Below are positions 12,171 through 24,148 of a stretch of 64,000 bases of DNA, piece by piece. Source of the stretch: Carettochelys insculpta (taxonomy: Eukaryota > Chordata > Testudines > Carettochelyidae); the NCBI RefSeq assembly GCF_033958435.1, contig NC_134138.1, positions 176,746,798 through 176,810,797 on the forward strand. The letters run 5' to 3'. The position numbers and the translations under genes are program-made. Below the pieces are notes generated by a model, which was not told the DNA's origin, made no database searches, and saw only the letters and a program-made list of their open reading frames with translations. Numbering within the stretch: position 1 is the stretch's first letter; each line of letters begins with the position of its first letter.

Positions 12171-12316
12171 GCACTAAACAGCACTCTCATCCCTGCAGGG
12201 GTTGTCCCAGGTCAGTGCAATACAAAGAAGGTAGCCCTACTACAGTGAGTATGACTCAGCTACAGAAGAGTGTTTCATACAGTTGTACCATTTAGCTGAT
12301 GAATTAATAGATATTA

Positions 12317-13012
12317 AGCCGTGTCTACACATGCACGCTACTTCGAAGTAGTGGCACTAACTTCGAAATAGTGCCCGTCATGGCTACACACACCGGGCGC
12401 TATTTCGAAGTTAACTTCGACGTTAGGCGGCGAGACGTCGAAGTCGCTATCCTCATCAGGAGATGGGGATAGCGCCCTACTTCGACGTTCAACGTCGAAG
12501 TAGGGACCGTGTAGTCATTGCGCATCCCGCAACTTCGACATAGCGGGATCCGCCATGGCGGCCATCAGCTGAGGGGTTGAGAGACGCTCTCTCTCCAGCC
12601 CCCGCGGGACTCTATGGTCACCGTGGGCAGCAGCCCTTAGCCCAGGGCTTCTGGCTGCTGCTGCTGCAGCTGGGGATCCATGCTGCATGCACAGGGTCTG
12701 CAACCAGTTGTCGGCTCTGTGGATCTTGTGTTGTTTAGTGCAACTGTGTCTGGGAGGGGCCCTTTAAGGGAGCGGCTTGCTGTTGAGTCCGCCCTGTGAC
12801 CCTGTCTGCAGCTGTTCCTGGCACCCTTATTTCGATGTGTGCTACTTTGGTGTGTAGACATTCCCTCGCAGTGCCTATTTCGATGTGGTGTTGCGCAACA
12901 TCTAAGTTGAACATTGACGTTGCAAGCCCTGGAGGACGTGTAGACGTTATTCATCGATGTTGCTACATCGAAATAAGCTATTTCGATGTAGGCTTCACGT
13001 GTAGACGTAGCC
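12317..13012 (+). mobile_element. Harbinger deletion-derivative MITE, copy D (696 bp)
   Basis: Flanked by TTA at 12314-12316 and 13013-13015, the classical Harbinger 3-bp duplication. The left terminus is AGCCGTGTCTACAC; the right, reverse complemented, is GGCTACGTCTACAC. The left ~330 bp match the Myb-side end of elements A and B. The right part matches the transposase-side end, including the CCTTTAAGGG box (12761-12770) and the transposase start codon. On the minus strand the transposase start reads MDPQLQQQQPEALG and then leaves the homology, so nearly all coding sequence has been deleted. It must be moved by an autonomous relative such as A or B. Confidence 0.88.
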
Positions 13013-13015
13013 TTA

Positions 13016-15070
13016 GAGTGACAAGGGGGGAAAAGAACTGTAAATGGTTTTGGTCCTTTAGGATCAAGCAAAGGCTGTATACAGTTAAGGATTGGTTGCC
13101 ACTCTGAATCAAAATTAAATTCAGACATATAAATTACATTCAATTACACTACAAGACTTCTAAAGGACAATTTTAGGAAGAAGCAAATAAATGTAAAATG
13201 CAAAAGACTTCCAAAATAAAGAAGCTAATAAAAAGTAAAAGTTATTGTGATTTTAAATTGTAGGTTGAACCTATTTTTTACCATTTCCTTTCTGAACAAA
13301 GCATTTTTCTTGCGCATGCAGAAGCATACATTGTTCAAAAATGGGATCGCAGTTAGTAAGGAGCCTGTCAGAAAGGATTTCCATTTATCGCATACCTAAA
13401 GTCCCAAAAAAAAAAACCAGTGGATCAGTAGTGGGCATCTGAAAATTCCCTCCCACAGTTCTCTGTATCCTAAGTGCACATAGCAAGGCCCTGGGAGGTG
13501 AAAGAACAGTAGCATATAATTTAATATTTGAGCTCTTGATTTAGCAAAGATTACTGCAGGAAATGCAAGTCACACAATGGTAGACGTTATCCCTAATGGC
13601 AACACATTTTCTTTCACTTTTGTACAATGGCACAATTTTAGTGCTTTCAGGTCTGGATACTGATTTCTTCTACCCACAGAAGAGGTACATCATAGGCAGT
13701 TGTCCTGCAATTTATTCCATACTGCCCATGGACATGCCTGGTTGGGTTGGGTCACTTTAGAGCATCATTCAGTTCCCATGAAGTGTCAATTATTTCTAGA
13801 CACACTAGGACATTAGAACTCTTTCGCAGATCAGCTTTTAAGATCAGGAAATGGAAGAGAGATTACAATTCTAGGGCAAATCATGCTCTCTTTTGCTAAG
13901 GGCAACACTGAAACAATTTCATTGATATAAATGCCACTGATGTAAGTTAGAACAAAATTCTGCCTCCTATTTCAAATGTAAATGACACATTTCACACTTG
14001 TACAACACATTCAATAAGTGAATAAACTGTAGTTTTATAGCATTCCTGTGTTTCTCATATGATAACTTCTTACATTTCAGTTGCATACTGGAAATGGTAA
14101 ATATGCATCATCACAATCATACTTACTAAAGATTCTGGGTATTGTCTCCAGAGGCCTTCTGGATAAAGTGAGAACTAAAAACAAAAACAAAAACACACAT
14201 TAATATAGTTTTGAATATGGGTAAGCAGGAAATTAGTGCAACAGTTTTTAGCTGCACTGTCAAAACAGTTCCCCCCCAAATGCCAGTAGTTAAGCAAGTT
14301 GTCATTAAGCTTAACATGAAACTGAAATAATAATCCTGTGTGTTTACCTAGCTCCTGACAAAACAAGATCATTCATTTCCTCAGTTGCTCTCTGGAAAGA
14401 TATTAGTCTGTTTAAAAAGCAATTTAAATGATTCATGTTAGCCTGCTTTCCATTTACAAATTAGTCACAAATGGATCATGTACTTATTTTTTTCTCATTT
14501 AAGCAATTTGTAGTTTTCAGCAATGTCGAGAGGTTGTGCAACTTCCTCCCCCCAAAAGATATTGGATTATGTGCTGGCATACTTGGACTTATCTGCCTGT
14601 ATTATTATTCGGAAACCAGATGAGCGTGCATACATCTAAGACTAATTCTATGACTTGAATATCAATGGTTGCTTTGCTTCCACAAAAGGAGACATTCATT
14701 CATGTCTAAGGATAATGATCCAAGGACTGTATGCTTACTTCAGGCAGTCATCAGACAAAGTGAAACTTGGGACTGGTCAAAAAATACAATTTTGCCCCAC
14801 TCTTGTAGAAGTTTTTATAACAATCCTGCCCCTACATCATTATTCAACCACCAACAATACTGTGAAAAAGTAGTTTTTCCAACTAAATCTTCATGGTCTA
14901 AAAACATGAGGGTTTTTTTAAAATTTAAACTGCAAAAAGGTCTATGGAATTGTATGTAGCATTGTTGTTGCCACAACAGTCACAAATTAAGTTTGTTTCA
15001 TTTTTACAGAAAAACTTTTTCTTAATGTTTACAGCCAGGTCTCCTGAACCTACTTTGTTCATATACACTC
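13016..15070. other. AT-rich DNA without recognised genes
   Basis: No gene, structured RNA or recognisable repeat was identified. The open frames at 14126-14372 and 14655-14959 have no visible domains. Confidence 0.45.
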
Positions 15071-15075
15071 AGACA

Positions 15076-15800
15076 ATCACAGAACAGAAAGGAACTTTGA
15101 GAGGTCATCAATTCTAGCCTCCTGTGCTGAGACGGGCTGAAGTAAACCCAGACTCTAGACCTAACAGGTGTTTGTCCAACCTGTTCTTAAAATCCTCCAG
15201 TAATGAGAATTTCACAACCTGCCTTGGAAGCCTATTCCAGGGATTGACTATCCTTCTCATTAGAAAGATTTTCCTAATACAGGTTGCACTTCCCTGGTCC
15301 AGCATGGCTGGAACCTGACAGGTCCTGGCTTCCGCCCCAGGCAACTCCATCCTCCTGCTCCCTGGGGATGCCAGGCTTCCTGGGCTGCCACGGCGTTCCA
15401 GGCCCTGACCTTGTGCTCCCAGGGCTGCTGCAGGGCTCCAGCAGGTGGGGTTCTGGCTTCAGACCCTTGCTCTGGCAGAGGCCTCCAGCCCCACACCATG
15501 GCAAAGGCTTGCTCCTGGTACCCCGCATGCTGCAGCAGGGTTTCCTGCTTTGGCTGCTGCCAGCCACTGCTCTTGCCCCAACCTTGGGACTCTCTGGTCC
15601 TGCAACATCTGTCGTCACCACATGAGAGAGTACCAGTTTTAAGAGGTTCATAGCTAACAAATCTCCCTTGCTGCAGATGAGATCCCTCACTTCTTGTCCC
15701 ATCTCCAGTGGACATGGAAAACAACTGATCATTTATCCTTCACAATAACTCTACTTTTGTTGCTTTTCTTTGGACACAATATTCCAGTGGAACCCACTCG
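15076..15800 (-). mobile_element. Old CR1 3' fragment split by a GC-rich insertion
   Basis: On the minus strand 15114-15279 encodes the CR1 C-terminal block (RKIFLMRRIVNPWNRLP then LDKHL), followed by the CR1 3' tail (TCACAGAACAGAAAGGAACT in plus). CR1 homology resumes at about 15653 (CTAACAAATCTCCCTTGC), continuing to about 15800. The interruption at 15280-15652 is another repeat. Substitutions are numerous, so the CR1 is much older than the copies at 4.6 and 27.8 kb. Confidence 0.68.
15280..15652. mobile_element. GC-rich repeat inserted in the CR1 fragment
   Basis: It begins CAGGTTGCACTTCCCTGGTCC and ends near AAGAGGTTCATAG. The first bases resemble a sauropsid DNA-transposon repeat starting CAGGTTGAACTTCCC, whose other end would be ...AGGTTCAACCTG. 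Both flanks are CR1 and join smoothly if this segment is removed, which shows it is an insertion. The overlapping open frames on both strands are due to GC content. The superfamily (hAT-like) is a guess. Confidence 0.5.
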
Positions 15801-17856
15801 AATGCTGAGTAGAGTGGGACATTTAAGCCCAGCTTCTGTGTTTGGTGAATAAAAGCCAGCCAATATTCCTCCGTGAAGCTCCCATTGAAATGCAACATTT
15901 GTGTCCATCTCTCCAGCCTTGAATCAGAATGGAGTCCTTTGTCACTATAGAGTCTACAGTCCCTCCATCACACATTTAAATATCATAATTTAACAATTTA
16001 TTTACTAATTGAAAACAGATAGAATCTCTGGTTTTGAACTTTATATAAATGCCCATAGAAAGGATTTTTGTTTAAATTCTGAACCGAACACTGCTGCAAG
16101 TTGGATCATGAAAAGTAGCAATACATTGCCTGCTAGAATGGTTTTGAATCGGGGTAAAAACAGGCCATATAAAAGGCATTTGTGAAGTCAGTACAAACTA
16201 AAATTTCATGCAATGACTTGCTTATACGTCTCTATATACTATAGCCGGAAATGTAAGTACATCATTCATATTCAAATTGGAATTATTTTATAATTATATG
16301 GTAAAAATTAGAGCCTATTCAAATTTTCAGTAGTAGTGTGCTGTGACACTTTTTGTGTTTTTATGTCTGATTTTGTAAGAAAATAGTTTTTGAATCAGGT
16401 GTAACTAGGGAGTACACAAGACAAATCAGACTCATGGAAGGGGTACAGTAGTTTGGAAAGGCTGAGAGCCACTGGCTGGACAGATAAATGCATTTACATT
16501 CATGGAACCCTGTTTTAATCCTCCTAGGTAAGCTTTTCATGAGCGCAAGACAGACAGACATTACATTACACAGCAACACTGAGTGCATGACACTATAAAA
16601 TAAGAACATTTAATTCCAGGTGTAGAAGTATTCGAAAAGGAACACTGAGTTACACTCTAAAGTATATGGCCTATCAACCGCCAGCAAAATCCATTAAGCT
16701 CCGGACATTTGCTGTTGAAAACACATTTATCTGAGAAACTGATATTTATCCTTGACCTTGGATGAGCACCCTTCCTCCTCACAATTTCTGAATTAGCTCA
16801 GGTAATCTTGAACATGCAGTCACCATGTAATCGCACAGAAGCCCAATCTCAACAATCATCATCCAGTGTCAAGGCAGGGAGAGGAGGGAAGTGCAATATA
16901 CTGCCAGAAACTACACTGCAAATAAAAACTACAGTATATCAAGTTTTGAAACGATTGCATGTGGGAGGCAAGTACCCCATACCTCCCCTCTTCCACATGA
17001 TGTCGCTTGGAAGGGAGCTGAGTTACAGGATAAGTAGTGAGTGGAGCAGCTGCTGAGGCAGGAAAGGGGGCTGCATCATGGCAGTCACTCAGTAATGAAT
17101 AGAACATCTTTATGTCACCCTGCTATTTGTGAGTCCGTTGATGGTTGATCACCCCCACTCTGGAGCTGTAGGTCTTATAGAATGCAACTCTGTTGGTGCA
17201 GCTCCCTGCAGCAAAGGATCCATGTGACTCATTAACTACAGCTACTGGAGGGTGCAAGGGGTACAACCATATACAACATGTTTCCTTGAAAGGCAACCAT
17301 AACACAGAGCTGTTAACAGCAAATTTAATCCACCCATGTGATCTACATAGCCCCTACACTTCTACATGGGCACCACCCATCTGGATTAGACCTGGTATTT
17401 CATTGCCCTCCCAGCTGCCGTTCTTCCACTCCCCCGCTACCCCTGCCACCACCCACCCACTACCTCTTGGGTGACTCTCTTCTACCCCTTTCTTCTGCAA
17501 AGGAGTCAGAATTGTTCTTTGACCTTCCTCCATCCCAGTTTCCTTACCTCCCACTGGCCTCTTTCATTCTTCCTAGGACAAGTGGCTGTGGAATAAATTT
17601 TAACTCTATACTATAGGGTTATCAGGATTGTGGTGTCTTGAGAGCTGTGCTGGAATTGGCAGATATCACTATCAAAGTGTGTGTTTGGGGAGGGATGGCT
17701 CCTGGTCTTACTTTCAGGTTAGGGTCCCTGTTGGGAAGCCTCTGATCCATCAGTTTTGAAAAAGCAGACTGGAAAAAGGAGTGAGTTGTGCCACCTCAGG
17801 GCGCAACCTGATTTGTCTCTCTTTTTTGTATTGAGTGTTATCATGATGGAGTATAA
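15801..17856. other. DNA without recognised genes
   Basis: No convincing coding or RNA feature. The open frames at 16808-17107 and 17193-17616 lack domains, and the latter is a Pro/Leu-rich low-complexity translation. Confidence 0.4.
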
Positions 17857-18300
17857 GGCTAGGTCTATGCAGCAAAGCTATTTCAAAATAATTCTCCTTG
17901 CATCTACACAATTCAAGCAGTATTTCAAAATAATTTCAAAATAGAAGTTGGTTTATTTTGAAATTGGTAAACCTAATTCTCTGAGGAATAATGTCTATTT
18001 TGAAACAGGCGCTGTTAACATAGGGAATAGAGCCTATTTTGAAACAAGACACGGTGCATCCAATGGCTTTATTTCTAAATGGACTCTGTGGCTACACGTA
18101 TGCATGCCCCTCCCTTTTGGAAGGGACATGTAAATGAAGTGGGTCACAAATGCTAATGAGGAACTGGCCTGAATATTCAGCACCGCATTTGCATAATGAT
18201 AGCCACCCAGCAGGACAAAAGTGCTGCTTTTGAATTGCAAACTAGTTGTGTACACAGAGTTACTTTGAAAGGAAACCCCCCATTTCAAAAGCACCATTTT
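17857..18300. mobile_element. Degenerate Harbinger-like MITE (boundaries uncertain)
   Basis: It starts GGCTAGGTCTATGCAGC after a TAA, close to the GGCTANGTCTACAC termini of the other elements. It is rich in decayed TATTTTGAAA/TTTCAAAATA units, the CpG-lost version of the TATTTCGAAA units of the younger elements. The right boundary could not be fixed. It is an old relative of the Harbinger/MITE group. Confidence 0.4.
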
Positions 18301-18364
18301 TCCCAGGTTTTTTTAAATATTTTTTTCTGAAGAACTTGTCAACATAAATTGGTTATTACTCTTT

Positions 18365-19075
18365 GGCTGCGTCTACACGTGCACGCTACTTCGAAGTAGC
18401 GGCACCAACTTTGAAATAGCGCCCGTCACGTCTACACGCGTCGGGCGCTATTTCGAAGTTAACTTCGACGTTAGGCGGCGAGACGTCGAAGCCGCTAACC
18501 TCATGAGGAGATAGTAATAGCGCCCTACTTCGACGTTCAACGTCGAAGTAGGGACAGTGTAGATGATCCGCGTCCCGCAACGTCGAAATTGCTGGGTCCT
18601 CCATGGCGGCCATCAGCTGGGGGGTTGAGAGATGCTCTCTCTCCAGCCCCTGCGGGGCTCTATGGTCACTGTGGGCAGCAGCCCTTAGCCCAGGGCTTCT
18701 CGCTGCTTCTGCGGCAGCTGGGGATCTATGCTGCAGGCACAGGGTCTGCAACCAGTTGTCAGCTCTGTGTATCTTGTGTTGTTTAGTGCAAGTGTGTCTG
18801 GGAGGGGCCCTTTAAGGGAGCGGCTTGCTGTTGAGTCCGCCCTGTCACCCTGTCTGCAGCTGTGCCTGGCATCCCTATTTCGATGTGTGCTACTTTGGCG
18901 TGTAGACGTTCCCTCGCTGCGCCTATTTCGATGTTGGGCTGAGCAACATCGAAGTTGAACATCGACGTTGCCGGCCCTGGAGGACGTGTAGACGTTATTC
19001 ATCGAAATAGCCTATTTCGATGTCGCAACATCAAAATAAGCTATTTCGATGTTGGCTGCACGTGTAGACGTAGCC
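18365..19075 (+). mobile_element. Harbinger deletion-derivative MITE, copy E (711 bp)
   Basis: Flanked by TTT at 18362-18364 and 19076-19078. The termini are GGCTGCGTCTACACG and, reverse complemented, GGCTACGTCTACACG. It has the same organisation and the same internal deletion junction as copies D and F: the Myb-side end on the left and the transposase-side end with CTTTAAGG (near 18810) on the right. On the minus strand the transposase start reads IDPQLPQKQREALG, so the initiator Met has become Ile in this copy. Confidence 0.88.
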
Positions 19076-19254
19076 TTTGTGTGCCATGGGTAATTTGAAA
19101 AGTTGCTCCAATGATCAATATTTAGATTTATTCAAAACTCTCAAAAACACACACACTATTGCTACGAAATATTTAATGTGGTTTTCCCATCTTGTATTCT
19201 TCCAGTTTGATTTTGTAGCTTGCTTTTAGCTCAACAGTATTCATCATTTTACTT

Positions 19255-20085
19255 CTCAGCCTGAATCAGAATTTCTTTTTATAAAGGAGATGAAGCACAG
19301 ATGTTTAATGACATCTTTGATTCAGTCTTCACCAAAAAAGGCCCATGTAGAACTGCCTAACGTGGGAGGGGATAATGGAAAGGGGATAGGTTTAGCGGCT
19401 AACATAAAAAAAGTTAAAAACTACTTAGAAAAAGTAGATGTCTGCAAGTCACCAGGGCCTGATGAAATGCATCCTAGAGTACTTAAGGAGCTGATAAAGG
19501 AGGTTTCTGAGCCTTTAGCTGTGATCTTTGAAAAGTTGTAGAGGTCAGGAGAGACTCCAGAAGACTGGAGAAGGGCAAACATAGTGCCCATCTATAAAAA
19601 GGGAAAAAAGAATGACCCAGGAAACTACAGATCAGTCACTTTAACTTCTGTATCAGCAAAGATAATGGAGCAGGTAATTCAGGAATTCATCGAAAAACAT
19701 CTGGAAGAAAAAAAGGTGATAGGGAACAGCCAGCATAGATTTATGAAGAACAAATCATGCCAGACCAATGTGATAGCTGTTTTTGACGGGATAACAAGTC
19801 TTGCAGATAAGGGAGACGCGGTGGATGTGGTATGCCTAGCCTTTAGGAATGCATTTGACATGGTCTTGCATGATCTTCTTATCAATAAACTAATTAAACA
19901 CATCTTGGGGGGGGGCCACTATAAGGTGGGTGCATACCTGTCTGGGTAACAGTTCTCAAAGAGTAGTTATTAATGGTTCGCAATCATGCTGGAAGAGCAT
20001 AATAAGTGAGGCTCCGCAAGGATCTATTTTGGGACCAGTTCTAATATCTTCATCAACAATTTAGACACTGGCATGTGGCTTTTCT
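19255..20085 (+). pseudogene. CR1 reverse transcriptase fragment, decayed
   Basis: Plus-strand frames 19290-19541 and 19584-19949 read [16 protein letters not shown], then EDWRRANIVPIYKKG and GNSQHRFMKNKSC. After that comes VCLAFRNAFDMV (motif A, with D mutated in LDF), followed by a frameshift before the SGVPQG-type region. This is the fingers and palm part of a CR1-clade RT, clearly more diverged than the CR1 at 4786-7145. A stop separates the two frames (L*RSGETPEDW). It ends close to Harbinger element A. Confidence 0.78.
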
Positions 20086-20393
20086 TTTCTTATTGTCTTT
20101 ATTGTTGTCTATAGCTACGTCCACACGTGTATGCTACATCGAAAAAGCCTATTTCGATGTAGTGACATCGAAATAAGCTATTTCGATGAATAGCGTCTAC
20201 ACGTCCTCCAGGGCTGGTGCCGTCGACGTTCAACGTCGACATTGGGCAGCACCACATCGAAGTAGGCACTGCAGGGGAGCGTCTACATGCCAAAGCAGCA
20301 CACATCGAAATAAGGGTGCCAGGAACAGCTGCAGACAGGGTCACAGGGCGGACTAGCACTTCCGGGGCAACAGCTAGCCGCTCCCTTAAAGGT

Positions 20394-20401
20394 CCCCTAC
20401 C
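20394..20401 (+). promoter_or_regulatory. CCTTAAAG box upstream of transposase A
   Basis: In sense direction CCTTAAAG, 67 bp before the start codon at 20469. The same octamer lies upstream of the transposase and Myb genes in elements A, B and C, and so may be a TATA-like core promoter (TTAAA). The role is inferred from conservation of position. Confidence 0.5.
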
Positions 20402-20468
20402 AGACACACTCAGCCTGCACAGCACACGGTCTGCAGAGCCATCAACACGCGCACCTCGGCGAAGCAGT

Positions 20469-21828
20469 ATGGACCCGAGCAGCAGCAGCAGCAGTAGCCA
20501 GAGGTCCACACAGCAGCCCCTGCAGGAACAGTGCTCGCCCTGCTCAATGCCATGCAGGAGGCAGCTGATCACATCCTAGCCACAGAGGAGGAGCTGGCCC
20601 CAGGGAAGGAGGAAGCAGCCCCAGACCCTGCTGTCCTCCGCTCCCCCACCCCCCCGCCACACACGCCGCCAGCTGTGGAGCTACCCCACGAGCACCGAAT
20701 GGTGGGAGCGGCTGGTGCTCAGAAAGTCGGACAACGACCACTGGCTCCTGAACTTTCCCATGAGCCGGCAGACATTCCTGGAGCTCTGCCAGTGGCTCAC
20801 CCCCGCACTGAGGCACCAGGACACCGCCATGCGGCGTGCCCTCAGCATCGAGAAACGGGTCGACATCGCTGTCTGGAAGCTGGCCACTCCAGACAGCTAC
20901 CGATCTGTGGGCCAGCAGTTTGGCATGGGCAAGGCCACCTTCGGGGCTGTCCTCATGGAGGTAAGAGGACCCACGGGGGGGGAGCCCTGGGGGTGGAGGG
21001 CAGCCCTGGGGGTGGAGGGCAGCCCTCGGGGGGGAGGGCCAGACACACCCTGCACTGGTGTTCTCCCATGTCCTTCTCCTGCCGGTCATCCATGCCATCA
21101 ACGCCCTGCTCCTCCACAGGCTCATGCGGCTTGGGGACCCGGATGCCGCCATCACGGGGTTTGCCAGCCTGGGCTTCCCAAATTGCTTCAGGGCTCTGGA
21201 TGGGACCCATATCCCCATCCATGCCCCAGAGCACAGCGGAGGATGCTTCCTGAACAGGAAGGGCTACCATTCGGTGGTCCTCCAGGCCTTGGTGGACAGC
21301 CATGGCCGCTTCCTGGACATTTATGTTGGGTGACCTGGCAGCAACCACGACGCCCGGGTGTTCAGGAATTCGGGCCTGTGCCGCCAGCTGGAGGCAGGGA
21401 CCTACATCCCCCAGTGGGAGATCCCTGTGGGGGACACCACCATGCCCCTCTGCATCGTTGCAGATGCGGCTTACCCCCTCCGGCCCTGGCTCATGCACCT
21501 TTACACGGGCCATCTCTCAGCCAGCCAGGAGCGCTTCCACACGTGCCTGAACCATGAGCGCCAGGTGGTTGAGCACACTTTTGGCTGCCTCAAAGGGCGC
21601 TGGAGGTGTCTCCTCACCTGCCTGGATGCAGGCCCCACCAACATCCCCCAGATTGTGGGCACGTGCAGCGCAATCCACAAACTAGTCGAGAGCAAGGGGG
21701 AGGCATTCTTTCAGGGCTGGGCTGTGGAGGCTGGCAGGGCTGACATGCAGCCACCCGCTGCCCCCAGTCACCAGGTGGACCCTGAGGGGATCCGGGTCTG
21801 GGAGGCCCTGAGGGCCCATTTCGACTAG
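20469..21828 (+). pseudogene. Harbinger DDE transposase A (HARBI1/DDE_Tnp_4 type), inactivated
   Basis: Cut-and-paste transposase. The likely start is MDPSSSSSSS at 20469. Next comes the helix-turn-helix-like region FLELCQWLTPALRH...SYRSVGQQFGMGKATF (20715-20960), which ends at a GAG/GTAAGA donor at 20961. The catalytic exon reads ALDGTHIPI (first Asp, codon at 21199), VADAAYPL (second Asp, 21463) and VVEHTFGCLKGRW (Glu, 21571), so the DDE triad is intact. Inactivating changes are a TGA at 21331-21333 replacing the Trp of YVGWPG, and frame changes in the N-terminal leader between 20469 and 20715. The C-terminal end at 21828 matches copy B. The intron acceptor near 21058 is not a clear AG. Confidence 0.88.
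20983..21036. repeat. 19-bp tandem repeat in the intron of transposase A
   Basis: AGCCCTGGGGGTGGAGGGC repeats about 2.5 times just after the donor of the putative intron. In element B the same intron instead has a CCCCT-rich expansion, so this intron is prone to slippage growth. Confidence 0.7.
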
Positions 21829-22232
21829 GCTGTGGGGTGAACACTGGCAGGCCCCCCACTGTACCCCCCATCCTCCACAACACTCCCTGCCCCCACGCCC
21901 ACACCCCAAGAGCGCACCCCCCCCAACTTTTCTTGCAAATAAAAATAGACCTGTTGTTTTTGAAACCAAAACAAAACAGTGCATTCTCTTATATTAAAAT
22001 ACTAACAATATATATATATATACAGTGTAAGAACAAAAGGGGGGGACTATTTACATGGGGGGGCAGGTACCATAAAAGAACAGGGGTCTAACACAAACTA
22101 TATACACAAACATTATATGATGGGGGATATGTACAAAGGGGGGGGGGCACATCCTGGGCCCCGCACCACCTACTGTCCAGTGCCTGGGGTTGGCGGGCAT
22201 GACCCGTGCCTCAGCCTCAGCCCTGGCTGAGG

Positions 22233-23711
22233 CTAACTGGGGGCCAGGCGAACCGGCAGGTATGGCCAGCGGGTGTCAGCAGGCCCCAGGTCCCCCTCAG
22301 CAGAAGGCCCCGGGGTGGCAGACGGCAGTGGAATGGTGGTCGGAGCAGCAGGTGGAGCAGCAGGTGGAGCAGTGGGCAGGGCGGGCAGAGCGGTGGGCAG
22401 TGCGGCATGGGGGACCAGGTAGTCCGCTATGCGCTCAAAAGTGCGCTTAAAGGCCCCCCATGCCTCCTGGCACCAGGCCAGCGCCCGCTCCTGCAATTCC
22501 AGCCGCCGCTCGTCCACCTTCAGGCGCCACTCCAACACCTCCAGTTGCCACCGGAGGGTAGTGAGCAGCTGGGGGTCCATCGCTATCCTCTGCTGGTGGT
22601 GGCTCCGCCGTCGGCCCTGCCCTGGGGCTTGTTGGTGCTCCGCCGAGGGGCTGGCCTGCAGCGATGGCCCCGGTGGGCTGTCCAGGACCACTGACACCTC
22701 GCCAACGCTCTCCAGGCCCTCTGATGGTGCAGCTGCGGAACACGGGGGGAAGAAGAGTGGAGACAGTCGTTAGTGTGGCCCCCGAGCCATGGCCCTTGTC
22801 CCCCCACCCCTCTGCTGCTGGTTCTCCATCCCTGTCCCCGGGAGATGCTGCTGCTGCTGCTGATGGGTGTCCCACCCCCCCCAGGGGACCCTAGGTTCCA
22901 CTCCCCCCATCCCCAGGGATGGGGCATGGCACTGTCGTGCTGGGGGGGCAGGGGTTGATGCACTCTTCTGAGGGACATGCCACTGCTGTCCTTGGGGCCA
23001 TGGTCATCTGGGCATGTGGAGGGCCCTGGTCATGTCTGTTGTCCCCGCCCCTCAACCGCGGGGGTGTGCACCGGGGGGATACATACCTGATGGTCCGCTC
23101 CCACGGTCGGGGGACACCCTCTGGGCGGACGCCCTGCTGGAGCTCCAGGACAGCAGGATTATGTGGAGTTCCCCATCGCTGGAGGAGGATTCCCCCTCCT
23201 CCTCCTCCGGCGTCCCAGGGGTGGGCTATTGGGGGTGGCCCTGGGGTGCAGGGCTTGCCTCCGGGGCGGACTCCATCTCCAGAGCCTGCTGGGGCTCATC
23301 AGCCGACGTGTCAAGAGTGGCTGGCAGGGAGGAGGTGTACCGGGGGCCCAGGATTTCCCTGAGCTCCCTGTAAAACAGGCAAGTGGCAGGGGCGGCCCCA
23401 GATCAGCTGGCCGCATCCCGGGCCTGGGCATAACCCTGCCGCAACTCCTTGACCTTACTCCTGACACGGTCAGGAGTGTGGGCAGGGTGACCCCGGGCAG
23501 CCACGCCCTCAGCCAGCCGAGCGAACGCATCCACGTTCCGCCTCTTGCTCCCCATTACCCGGAGCACCTCCTCCTCGCTCCAGAGCCCCAGCAGGTCCCG
23601 AATCTCGGCCTCTGCCCTGCTGCCTTTTTCCAGGCTGGCTGCCAGGCTGGGAGCCCTGGCTTCCCTTGGGGGGGGTACCCTGGGGCGCTTGGGGGGCTGG
23701 CGGGCGGCCAT
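22233..23711 (-). pseudogene. Harbinger Myb/SANT-like DNA-binding protein A
   Basis: Partner gene of the transposase; in PIF/Harbinger systems the Myb-like protein binds subterminal DNA and helps bring in the transposase. Exon 1 starts at the Met of MAARQPPKRPR (23711). It has a trihelix/Myb_DNA-bind_4-type domain, AEIRDLLGLWSEEEVLRV then RVRSKVKELRQGY. A TGA at 23403-23405 replaces an Arg present in copy B. The donor is CAG/GTATGT near 23090 and the acceptor TTCCGCAG near 22735. Exon 2 (to 22233) encodes a Gln/Arg/Glu-rich helix (WQLEVLEWRLKVDERRL), then a Pro/Ala tail. The longer frame from 23747 adds 12 residues not conserved in B. Confidence 0.8.
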
Positions 23712-23823
23712 CGCAGTGGGGGGTGTCTTGGGGCTGCAGGGAGGCATGCAGGCTAGCCGCGTGTTACTGCTGCTGCCTGCACGTGCTCTCAGCTTCCTGC
23801 ACAGGAAGGCAGGGGGCGGGGAG

Positions 23824-23831
23824 CTTTAAGG
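23824..23831 (-). promoter_or_regulatory. CCTTAAAG box upstream of Myb-like gene A
   Basis: Minus-strand CCTTAAAG (plus CTTTAAGG) about 112 bp before the start at 23711. Elements B and C have the same box at comparable places. Confidence 0.45.
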
Positions 23832-24148
23832 GGCCACTGCACGCGGCGACCATAGAGCTCAGGGGCTGGAGAGAACGTCTCTCATCCCCTCAGCTGATAT
23901 CCACCATGGCGGACCCCGCTATTTCGATGTTGCGAGACGCAGATCGGCTGCACGTGCCCTACTTCGACGTTGAACGTCGAAGTAGGGCGCTATTCCCATC
24001 CCCTGATGGGGATAGCGACTTCAACGTCTCGCTGCCTTACGTCGATATCAACTTCGAAATAGCGCTCGCCCCGTGTAGACGAGGCAGGCGCTATTTCGAA
24101 GTTGGCGCGGCTACTTCGAAGTAGCTGGCATGTGTAGACGTGGCTTAT

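Larger units (their letters stand above)
20113..24145 (+). mobile_element. PIF/Harbinger DNA transposon A, 4033 bp, two genes
   Basis: Flanked by TAT at 20110-20112 and 24146-24148. The termini are AGCTACGTCCACACG and, reverse complemented, AGCCACGTCTACACA. It carries a DDE transposase on plus (20469-21828) and a Myb/SANT-like gene on minus (23711-22233) that converge on a ~400-bp middle. The subterminal regions carry repeated palindromic motifs (CTATTTCGATG on the transposase side, TTCGAAGTAG on the Myb side). It is structurally complete, but both genes carry inactivating changes. Its closest relative in the window is element B. Confidence 0.92.

Noticed and set aside
15260..15732. Overlapping 150-codon frames on the minus strand
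   Set aside because: They cross a repeat inserted into a CR1 fragment; two frames are open at once because of GC content.
22190..23829. Long plus-strand frames (e.g. 197 codons at 23163)
   Set aside because: They are antisense to the Myb-like gene of element A, and their low-complexity composition mirrors it.
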